The position numbers and the translations under genes were made by a program. Shown here piece by piece: positions 23,669 to 31,900 of a stretch of DNA of 64,000 bases (the stretch's first letter is position 1; each line of letters starts with the position of its first letter). Origin of the DNA: Schistocephalus solidus (taxonomy: Eukaryota > Platyhelminthes > Cestoda > Diphyllobothriidea > Diphyllobothriidae); NCBI GenBank assembly GCA_017591395.1, contig WEDG01004053.1, positions 124,001 through 188,000 of the forward strand, written 5' to 3'. The notes under the pieces are model-generated. The model was not told the DNA's origin and ran no database searches. It saw nothing but the letters and a program-made list of their open reading frames with translations.

Positions 23669-26600
23669 GACAATTTATGTTCCTACTGATTTTACTAGCA
23701 ATAAAACAAAACAGTTATAGCAACAGAAGTGTTTTAGAAGAAATGCATACTGAAAGAAGCTTTTCTTACGTGGAAAAAAATAAACCAGCTATCAAAATAA
23801 AGAAATCTAAAATGCGGAACACGTTAGTGGTAAAATGGCAAATGCAAAGGGCATCAGAATGGTGGAAAGACGTCTACTTGTACAGTCCACGTATTTCATC
23901 CTTGCTTTTAAACTTTATCTCATTAACGAAACTTTATTTTGTATCTTACATAATATTGCAACTATTTTTAAGAGAAAAAGGCCTCATTTTTCAAGAGTTC
24001 CATTAAAAGCCTAATCTGATGAGTTAGTTTATAATTCCTCAAATTTTCAAGATGCGACCAATTATCTTAGCACGGGAAGACTTAGTTCGACCCGCGTTAC
24101 TAAATAAATTATTTTCCACAGAAAAAAATATGCAAATAATTTTAGTAATGCATCGTTTTTAGAGCGCCATTCACTGGCTTTGAAAAGATGAGGATTTGAA
24201 ATTTATTTCAAATATGAAGTAGGTGGAACATTCGCGGGAAAATAAAAAAAGTTTACATACTTTCATATGGTTTTATTATCAAGACACTTATTTCTTCAAT
24301 TTTTAGACGGCTGAATGTTTCGCTTAGTACTTAATACCCAACTCTCCATATATATATGTACTTTCGATCAACGCCTTCAACGTTTACTATAGACTGAGTT
24401 ACTCCACGTTAGTAATTTATTTCCAATTTTAATAAATATTAACCTTTAACTCGACAAAAAAGGTATAAATTCCTTCTTAACAGGCAAAATCAGTCGCAAA
24501 ATTCTTCCTATAAGCATGCTCGTTAATCATTTGAGCAAACTGAGTACAAAGTTCTTATTCTGTTATTTAAGCGAAAACCTGTTTATAAACGGCACAAACC
24601 GTTTTGTATAGGTTTCAGTATCAGTAGAAATGTGTGCGTTCCTAGGATTTATGCAAAATGTCTGCTTACTGCTCTTCTAATACCACATTCAGAAAGCATT
24701 TCCCGGTTTATTGTTGTCAAATATTGATCTATCAGGTTAACTGTGTTTATATCTGAGCTTGGACTCCCACGGCCGATAGAAGCAGCCATTAAATTATTCA
24801 CTTTCACAACGGTAACTTTTAGAGATTTTCAAACGCTAGTTTTTATTAATTACACAGTCAAAGTAGTAAAAGCTCGTTGAAAGCGATCCATCAAGGGTAA
24901 ATAATCTGCCCTACTTTATTTACATGGATGTTTTTTAACAGGACTTAGAAATTTCTTTCCCAGTTTCATTTGATGTATTCTCCTATAATTTATTCGATTG
25001 TTGTCATATTGTGACAGAGGTCATTTGAAATAACTACGAAGCAATTTTTTATAGGGAGAATGGAAAAAATATTGTCATTGATTATAAAAAAGGAAGAAGT
25101 TTTGAAATACACGTTCTGGAAAATTGAATTGTGTGGTTTCTTCGTAGGTGACTGCGAACATTTTCAGTGGGTAATAGTTCGGCGTCTTATCTTTATGACA
25201 TTCATTTCTTTGAGAAGAGATCACACTGGTGAAATACAGATAAAACGAATTGCGAACACCCAAGCACAGGGAAAATATTCAGCTCATTTTAGCTTAAATT
25301 AATCCTTTAATGTTTGCCTGTCATTAGTGACTTAAGTAGACCGTTTACGACGGGCCTACGACTTTCAAGAGCCCACTATTCATTTTTTCAACATTTTGTT
25401 ATTTTTGTAATTAATTAACGAATAGCATTGTAGGTCCCCTTGCTAAAAAGGAACATTTATTTTGCATTTAAATTATTTTTAGAGAAAAGCTCACGTTTTG
25501 CTCAGGGCATTATTTATCTTTCCTGTTGTAAATGTTTCCTTTTTTTCTAAAATTTAGGCAATAGAAAAAATTGTAGAAATAAAAAACAGTTTTAGTTTTT
25601 AAGAATTTAAATGCGAATTGGCAACAAATGCTTTTGCGACACAGGATAGGATTAGGGAAGGGTTATGGTTAAGGTTATGGTTAGGTTAGGTTGTAGGTAG
25701 GCGTGTAAAATTGTCTCATTTACTGCGAAAAAAAACAAGCCACTTGAACGATGAGGGTGGGTACATAAACGTTTTTTTCATTGGCAATGCATTACCACTC
25801 TTTGTCTCCTCTTAAATGCTCCACCATAAAACACCTATTGATGACATTCCCATGTTACACGACCATTGTTTTAATTGGGATGGGGGTGGAATAAGCCTTA
25901 TTTTAAAAGCTAGAGGGGTCACACAAGCATTTCTTTCTGAGAATTTATCAAAAGAAGTAAGAGTTCAAAAATGTCGGAGCCTTTGCTTTTTTTCTTTTAA
26001 AAACGATCTGACGTCTCAAAAGAGTCAGTGCTTTTAAAGATTTCAGAAAAAATGAAGTGTGACATTTTTAATATTTGTTTTAAATATTCTGCAATACTTT
26101 TAAATAACTACTGGCTGTGTGAAACCTTGGAAATAGCATGGAATGAAGAATACTATATGCGCAACATGTAGCACCATTATGTGAACTATAAAATACTACT
26201 TAAAATGTAGCCAAATCAGACGTTAAGGGGAAACGCTCTTCTAAAAGTCATGTTTAGTAGTCACCGTCTAAAATATATGTCTGAAAAACGTCAAATCAAA
26301 GTTTCTGGATATGAACAGTAATACTAAACAGTCACCTCAAACGGAAAACCATGAATTGGCACTTACCTCAAACTTTAGCTTGAAAAATTTCCAACCAGTG
26401 CAGTAGATTTTAACTGAAAGTTGGGTGATAAAGAGACAAAGAATGCCAATGCTGATGAAGTGCAGTATGCAGGAGATTGTGTGGAATAAATGGCAGTTAC
26501 TGAGGCGATCGTGAGCGTCGAGTAGCTGGATCCCATAAAAAGATGTTGCTTCCGTACAGCAGGACAATTTACTGCACTGAGATTGTAATGGAGGATCAGT

Positions 26601-28992
26601 TTTCTTCTCACTGAAAAATACCCTATAAAGATCCGAGCTGTTGGAACGGCAGTTCGCCAAAGGGTTGGCACGACAACAAAACGAATAGCCAAGATTGAAA
26701 CTTGTGAAATTGATGGATGTTGAATTTTCTGCACTGAAATAACAACAGCGTTGAATGTGCAGAGTCTGTTCCTTTTGACAAACGTACTCTGACCGCTGTT
26801 GAGAAAGTAACTCATATTCTAAAGATTTCTTTTCGGCTAGAATTAAAAGACAAGCATAATGGTAGGCATACACAAGAATCTTGCATTATAAATGTTTTGT
26901 CACATTTATTTGAATAACACGGTCAGGACGTGAGCTTTGAGCTGTCTACCAAGTGCATATAGTCTAGAAATCTACACAGGTGTAAACGTTTGATGCATAA
27001 ACGCAGGCAAATTGATGCTTTGCAAAGAACAAAGCATAATACAGTAGCCGTTTTTAAAACAGAAAAGGAGGTTTTAAGTTAACTACAAAGGTTGATAATG
27101 CAAGTTTTAATAATAAACACTTCGCTGACAATAATGGAATACGTAGGTTTGTGGACTTAAAATACCGTAATGCTTTATTAAATGCATTTAAGAATTTTAT
27201 TATACTTTCAATACTATTCTGGAAAGTTTGCAGGCAGTGTTACAGTGCGTAAAGGATACGGGGTGCTGAAGATGCAGACATTCTTTAAATTATATTTTAT
27301 TTACTTGTCCGTTTTCTGACCCTTACTTGTTTCACAAATATTTTCTGCATTTTTGTTGAATCATTGTCTTTCATCAAAACCTTTGCTTACAAACTATAAA
27401 CAGTTATTTTGGAAATGCCAGGTAAACATAAAATTCACTTCTTTGCAGAGAAACTTTCTTCAATACAGAACCCGCCCCTAATTTATCCCTTTGTTATTTT
27501 TGTACAAATGGATTCTTTGGTTTGTTGGAAGGGAAATGCGATGACTTCCTTCTAGTGAATGAAATCATTTGATTATACAATTTCGCATTGCTTAGCAGCA
27601 ATATCTTATTTACTGGCTTTAAACGCAGCAATCTGTTTATTTTAAACGAAGGAATTCGATAAATTTTCTCCATTTTTAATATTGTGCTAAATAATTTGGT
27701 GCTGCAAGCACTTTTCAACTTACTTTCGAAAAAAATATTGCACGCACAACAATTCATGTTGATTATATGTTTTGGAAATGCTTCCGCCATGAGAAAACTG
27801 CAGAATTTGCAGTTAAATTTATGTATGTACGTGATAATATCAGAGTTAAAAGTCCTCAGTTATTAAGTCAATCAAATTTCTTTTGCTCTTACCTTATATG
27901 TATAAGTAAAAGTTCTTTTCCTTTGTCACCAGAGAATGCTTAGCATAGTACAACGTCACGTGTAAGAAATGATAAATAACTTAAACTAATATGAAATTTC
28001 GGGGTGGGTGCGGCCACGAGTGAAGATAACTACAAGAGGTAACCATAAGCTAAATTCGAGGTTAGTACCTTTTCCCTGTATTAACATAAATCAAACCTTA
28101 GCTCTAAATTTAAATTTAACTCTAACCCTAAACGTTTCCCTAAATCCTAGTTTTTTAAAAAAACTTTACCTTAAACATATGCTTTGCTTTGAATCTAAAC
28201 CAAATATTCCTTTGAATTAAGCCTAAGGCCACCTATAATATGGGGGATCAAGTCTATTATACAACCCAATTATGTATCCGCATTCGGGGTGACATTTTTG
28301 TGGCCTGCAGCAAGGCTTTTAAGCAGGCGCGTTGATTGGGTGACAAAGAAAAACCTTGCGTTTTTCTAACTTTTCCGGTTGCCTTACGTACCATATATTT
28401 ACGTTTGATTATGAACAGCAGGATCAGCCGGTCAAAATACTGACCTAAAATTCATGCTGAGCCAACGTCAGCCTTTGACAGGCAAACACGACATTTTTAC
28501 TGAAAAATCGATTAAGAGTTTAATAATACAATCGTCTGAACGCTAAATGTTAACCAACACCCTGAATGAAAATAAGTGAATTTAAATACCAAACTAAATT
28601 TTTTTAATTTCATCACAAATAATTTCTTTACATTTAATTCGGTTAACCTAAATAAACTATCGGAAGCGTAAGAAAAGCTAGATTCAACTCTTCAAAATAC
28701 ATCATATATACCTTTCACGGCGTGCATTTCAAGAATAACCTCGGCGGTAACTATAAGGGCGTCAATGAGGACCAATGAACACATAATAAGTTGGGTAATT
28801 GGTCCCTGGATAATTTTCAACAAACGCCTTCTCAGTTTTCTGAAAAAATAAGATATAAAGCGGTCAAGTTGCAATAAAAATGGTTACTTTTATCTCCAAA
28901 AATCAATGCGCATCTTACCCTCTAGATGCCTTCTTTTCAATATGCACGAGTTCTTGTTGAACAAGGGAAAATTCAATATTGTCCTTTCGCAT
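16333..28992 (-). CDS. HVCN1: Voltage-gated proton channel homologue (Hv1 family), seven-exon model
   Basis: Hv1 channels are voltage-sensor domains that conduct protons through the plasma membrane. They have four helices, no separate pore and a C-terminal coiled coil that dimerises them. Seven exons on the minus strand join in phase into about 256 residues; human HVCN1 has 273. S1 keeps the selectivity Asp (residue 51) and a Glu (58). S2 ends FFKLKFE. S3 has both acidic residues (131, 142). S4 reads FLVWRMVRVIN against the family signature RxWRxxRxxN. Residues 171-234 form a coiled coil. Odd points: the first S4 Arg is Leu (160) and the S2 Glu is Gln (110), so gating may differ. The N-terminus is shorter than in vertebrates and could be incomplete. 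Introns range from 79 bp to over 5 kb. A TMEM266-like sensor protein is an alternative. Confidence 0.82.
16875..16953 (-). CDS. HVCN1: Hv1 homologue exon 6 (end of coiled coil)
   Basis: Acceptor 'catcattcattcag'-like tract (tttcattcattcag) and donor AATG|GTAAGC. It begins in phase 0 as required and encodes KYIDTLESSCIQLGLSKEQL then LLCRPN. This continues the helical region; the L/I spacing of the first part suggests one or two more heptads. Confidence 0.75.
17452..17567 (-). CDS. HVCN1: Hv1 homologue exon 5 (coiled coil)
   Basis: Acceptor 'gaaaagctt...'-side reads 'tttcaattcag' before GCTTAC and the donor is TTAGAG|GTAGGT. Joining the single base from exon 4 makes Ser-170, then LLMHEKQRDAFRIQLQKRAR and KISELRVEALNAKLVILE. 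Hydrophobic residues fall at heptad-like spacing, matching the cytosolic coiled coil that follows S4 directly in Hv1 and drives dimerisation. It ends in phase 0. Confidence 0.82.
17568..21061 (-). other. Intron of the Hv1 homologue (between exons 4 and 5)
   Basis: About 3.5 kb of AT-rich sequence with no further exon recognised. A GC-richer patch near 18560-18800 has the look of repeat-derived sequence, but no family was identified. Confidence 0.5.
21062..21185 (-). CDS. HVCN1: Hv1 homologue exon 4 (S3 and S4 voltage sensor)
   Basis: Acceptor 'ttgttattacag' and donor AACA|GTAAGT, starting in phase 0 exactly where exon 3 ends. S3 reads MVDGSVIAISLIADVIFVYV. The two Asp (131, 142) align with human Asp174 and Asp185. 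S4 reads FIIIFLVWRMVRVIN: Trp-162, Arg-163, Arg-166 and Asn-169 align with human Trp207, Arg208, Arg211 and Asn214. The position of human Arg205 is Leu-160 (codon CTC, one base from CGC). Not caught by a simple long-frame scan because it is only 41 codons. Confidence 0.85.
21497..21980 (-). mobile_element. PLE 3' end with GIY-YIG endonuclease, left arm of an inverted pair
   Basis: The frame at 21774-22052 (minus) reads 'GIVYPILGQNCSWNYIGQTG', then 'RIHEHKLAVRWGDGLSQVAA' and 'HVFNFAATKI'. This is a GIY-YIG endonuclease of PLE type: the GIY-equivalent, a YIGQTG core, then an Arg and E/H pair. After a stop, 'SRELMEASASEEISVNQCID' continues the family C-terminus. The segment from 21497 to about 21980 is matched in inverse orientation by the right arm. 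Its terminal 80 bp (for example gaactcttactggagt and caccggaatcat) are nearly identical to the opposite arm. Confidence 0.85.
21981..22785 (+). mobile_element. PLE 3' end (RT C-terminus to endonuclease), right arm of an inverted pair
   Basis: It starts inside the RT C-terminal region: 'SNHSVAHKQSCVRTLFKRIQ' (about 21990-22050) and 'YSIRNGYPKAFIS' (about 22105-22140). After a frameshift, a 191-codon frame at 22143-22718 continues 'KGVSEATERIVAGLGVELAH', 'GVIYRIPCQNCSCYYTGQTG' and 'RIHKHKLARR', then 'SRELIEICAYNENSVNRFID'. This is the linker, GIY-YIG nuclease and C-terminus of a PLE of a different subfamily from the 4.4-6.2 kb copy. The core has YTGQTG where YIGQTG is usual. It is relatively intact compared with other elements here. 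Confidence 0.87.
23150..23300 (-). repeat. tRNA-derived SINE, left arm of an inverted pair
   Basis: Reverse complement of the SINE at 23310-23475. It has the tRNA T-arm/B box (GGGTTCGAATCCC on the minus strand), a conserved body with CTGATGACGGCTTATAAGCC, a palindromic ATGGCCAT core and 'tctccctt..tctaattcggttcc'. The tRNA A-box region falls near the centre of symmetry. Confidence 0.8.
23310..23538 (+). repeat. tRNA-derived SINE, right arm of an inverted pair
   Basis: The head resembles a tRNA: D arm GGCTCAATGGTAGAGC (RNA polymerase III A box) and T arm with B box GTTCGAATCCC. The body follows (GCTGATGACGGCTCATAAGCC, ATGGCCATCCCAGTCTCC). The 3' domain contains 'gcgaccgcctgcgagggctc'. It directly precedes the TA microsatellite. 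Acceptor-stem halves do not pair well, so it is a SINE head rather than a tRNA gene. This is the most complete copy of the family in the window. Confidence 0.85.
23581..23665. repeat. (TA)n microsatellite
   Basis: About 42 uninterrupted AT dinucleotides immediately 3' of the SINE at 23310-23538, inside the large intron of the proton-channel gene. It could have grown from the SINE's 3' tail. The 153-codon frame running through it (Ile-Tyr repeat) is an artefact. Confidence 0.97.
25648..25700. repeat. Degenerate telomere-like tract
   Basis: Plus strand shows 'ggattagggaagggttatgg' followed by further GGTTA(A/T)GG and GGTTAGG units. These are variants of the TTAGGG repeat used by flatworm telomeres. 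A second degenerate stretch in the opposite strand sense (ctctaaccctaaacg and ccctaaatcc) lies at about 28115-28150. Both are intronic relative to the Hv1 homologue. Short and imperfect; possibly chance. Confidence 0.4.
26367..26548 (-). CDS. HVCN1: Hv1 homologue exon 3 (S1-S2 loop and S2 helix)
   Basis: The donor TTTGAG|GTAAGT at 26366 is strong. The end of the exon reads HFISIGILCLFITQLSVKIY then CTGWKFFKLKFE, aligning without gaps to the human S2 and S2-S3 turn that ends FFHHKFE. Gln-110 stands where human Hv1 has Glu153; Lys-114 matches Lys157; the human Glu164 position is Lys. The 5' boundary is uncertain. A phase-compatible but weak acceptor (ending ggaag) lies at 26549 and gives a longer S1-S2 loop than in mammals. 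A stronger acceptor (tatttttcag, near 26611) has the wrong phase for exon 2, so an unseen small exon is possible. Confidence 0.75.
28712..28839 (-). CDS. HVCN1: Hv1 homologue exon 2 (S1 helix)
   Basis: Acceptor 'cttattttttcag' and donor AAAG|GTATAT. The encoded stretch starts KLRRRLLKIIQG, equivalent to the basic pre-S1 segment GRLRKLLHSH of human Hv1. The S1 helix IMCSLVLIDALIVTAEVIL follows. Asp-51 aligns with human Asp112, the proton-selectivity residue, and Glu-58 with Glu119. The Asp at human 123 is Glu here. This exon gives the strongest family match. Confidence 0.87.
28919..28992 (-). CDS. HVCN1: Hv1 homologue exon 1 (N-terminal)
   Basis: Acceptor-like 'tttgtcgtcag' directly precedes ATG at 28992-28990, and the donor is GAGG|GTAAGA at 28918. 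It encodes a charged N-terminal segment 'MRKDNIEFSLVQQELVHIEK' then KASR and two bases of the next codon. The phase fits the S1 exon across a 79-bp intron. Because a splice acceptor lies immediately before the ATG, this could be the first coding exon behind a 5' untranslated exon, a trans-spliced start, or an internal exon with more coding sequence upstream. No further exon was recognised. Confidence 0.6.
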
Positions 28993-31900
28993 CTGACGAC
29001 AAAATCGTCGGCTAGATATCCATCCAGGATAAAGTGTGTATCTGTTAATTATATGTTTAACATTAATTTAGTGATAGAAGAATGTTTACGTCAAATATAA
29101 GAATACTTTTTCACTGCCCAAAATCCTAACTAGAAAACTTAAACTAGTAGATCAGTATATTTAACGTTATTTATTGTAAAACACACACAGTGTTGTTGCC
29201 TATCTTTAACGACGAAAAAATGTCACGATACTTCATCATTTTTAAAACTCCAACACTTTTGTACTAGTGCTTTACATAATTCCGTTGTGATTTTTCGGTA
29301 TACGAGCCCAGAAAAGAAAACTTATAAAAATGCAATTAATTTTCCTCTTAAAAATATAAAAGCGAATTTAAAACTATTTCCTTTTCAAAAGAAGCCTTTT
29401 TAAAAAGGACCTAGGAATGTAACATATTTTTGTTTTGGCTGATTAACATGCTGGCGAAACATTGCTCACTTAAGAATTACCAGGTTAACTTGTGTCATCT
29501 AAATAGCCGTCACAAAACTTTGGTTGCAAAAGTTGTTACCACGCATTTGTGTCACTATTTTTATTCTAGAGAGGCTGATTTGGTCGACTTTTCCCGATGG
29601 TACAATCCATATTGACTGGGAAATGACTACAACCTGTGCTTAGTTCTCTTTCAGTGCGCTAGAAATTATTACAATCAAGCAAAAATAACTTCCATTACAG
29701 AACGGGTAAGTTTTGCTTGTGTATTTTGTATTTAAGCAACGCTACTTAAAGTAAACGTGAGGTAATATATTAGAGGACATTTAAAGTATACTAAGGTAAG
29801 CACAACTACCTGTAAGATAGGTCACCAGCTTGACCAGGTTTTCGACCACACATTGGAACCACAAAAGATTCCATCCCCTTCCTCATTATGCGTGTTTGCA
29901 AATTGAAAACCTATTTCGAGTATATCCAATTCCAGTCGTGAAGAAGATATAAATAAGTATAGAATTCCGGAAAAATTGAACAATCAGTACAGTTGCAAGA
30001 AATTGCCAAAGTACGCTCAAGAGAAAAATATTTCCTTTAAGCTTTTCCGGTAAATTGTGGAAACTGGGCTAGTAGACCACAGCCAACCCTTTTCGAAGAG
30101 GAAGGAAAACATAAATGAGGCACTGCCTTCGTACATAGTAAGGGCTTGGTGTGGCAATATGATTGGTCAATCGCTACTTCGGAATACGGTGAAAACCTAC
30201 TACTAGACACAAGAAAAATAAGGCAGCATGTGTCTGGGCAACTGTGGTAGTTAACACAGGAAACGTAGATGTTTCTTATTGATTTAAAAACCTTGAACAA
30301 ATGGCTTATACATACTCTTAACTATCGACAAAATTTGATTTGCAATGACTTACTTAAGACGGAAAATAAGTACAACTATGCAATACTGACAGGAGGTGGA
30401 AAACATAGTGCAACATTTCAAAACACTTAGATTAGTGAACTGAAAATAAATTTTCTAAATAAGGGTAATTTTTGACGATAATTCCTTTAAAAATCACAAA
30501 CTATTTCAAACGGAATTCGGATTTATTTTATATTCAAGTAAACATTTGAGCTTTTGCAAACCCGACCGGGTTGCTTGAATACATATTTTGCGAAAAATTA
30601 ATTCATATAAGACGCAGTTAGAAATTTCAACCTCAATGTGTTCATTAATTGACAAATCATTTGGTAGTCGATGGCTGGAATACATATGGTAAATCTGAGG
30701 TTCATCAGGTGGTTTGAATTATATTTATTGCCTAATAACCATGTGAAAAAAAAGTACAGTTATGTAAGATAGGTCAAAAACATGTCTTATTCAAAATTTT
30801 GACTTGTAAATCATTGCAGAATTTTGATCAAATCTACGATGAAAGCGCAAACTTTGAAATTGTTTACGACCGTTTCAATAATGTCGAAAATAGGTAAATA
30901 CCCCAAGAAAAATTTCTGGATACATAACTATCTCCTGACTAAGTAAATTCCGCTGATATTTTGAGAATAGATGATGCACCGTTTTATAAAAATAGTACTT
31001 AAAAACGATGCAGCACCTTGAGATACAAAAAATTGTTGGATTTATCCGTGTATGGTTGCAAAATACTTATCATACTAGGACGAATAGTCAGGTAAAATTG
31101 ATGAAAACCGTTTTGAATCAAACTGGACGATGGCTTCCTAGTAAAGACACAAGCGCTATCAGCCTAAGTCAGCATAGCGCATTTGCCGGATGAATTGACC
31201 TTCTTCTATTTGTTTTCTTTCATTTATAAAATAGTTTGCAAGCGATTGTTCCTTGAATTTACCGTCTTGTCGTCGTACGCCTTCGTTCGAGAACTCTTTT
31301 TTAGGATGAGTTGTTATTACTCAATCACTAAACAAATAGGACTCAAGAAGACAACCGCTAAAAACCTTTTGCAATTCACAACGCGATGCTTCAAGTTCTT
31401 CAAGTATGTATTTCATTGTGGGGAATTTAACAGCCATACTATGCGGAAATAAACTCATCTGTTGATCAACGAATAGTAATAAGGAGAAAAAACATTCCAA
31501 AATAAGCAACATCTATGTTTGACAGAAAAATATTAATTTTAAGAAGCTAACTGCTGTTATTAAACTAAAGTCTGTATACTTCTTGTTGCATATGGTATTT
31601 ATCTCATCGCATTTTATTTAATGACCTTTGTCTATGCAACCTTTGGGATTATAAAATGCAACTTATTTCGGTTTTGCTTCAGTAAACTGAAGTATATAGG
31701 ATGGCCAAGAGCATTTAATACAAGTTCCCTATCTTACACTGGCCATACAACATTAAAACCTACGCAGCCCACCCTTGGATAAAAAGTCAAACACTGAAGT
31801 TATAAACGTTTTATTAAAATTTAGTTGATTTTATTTTTAAATTATTCATTGATCTATAGCAAGTTCTTGTTAAAATACGGAAAACTTGTGTTTTTGAACA

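Larger units (their letters stand above)
21186..26366 (-). other. Intron of the Hv1 homologue (between exons 3 and 4), packed with mobile elements
   Basis: This 5.2-kb intron holds a head-to-head PLE pair (21.5-22.8 kb), an inverted SINE pair (23.15-23.54 kb), a TA microsatellite and, at about 25.65 kb, a telomere-like tract. Outside these, 23.7-25.6 kb contains no recognisable feature. Confidence 0.6.

Noticed and set aside
23545..24006. 153-codon plus-strand frame with an Ile-Tyr repeat
   Set aside because: Its first third is the TA microsatellite; the rest has no recognisable motif and lies within the intron of the channel gene on the opposite strand.
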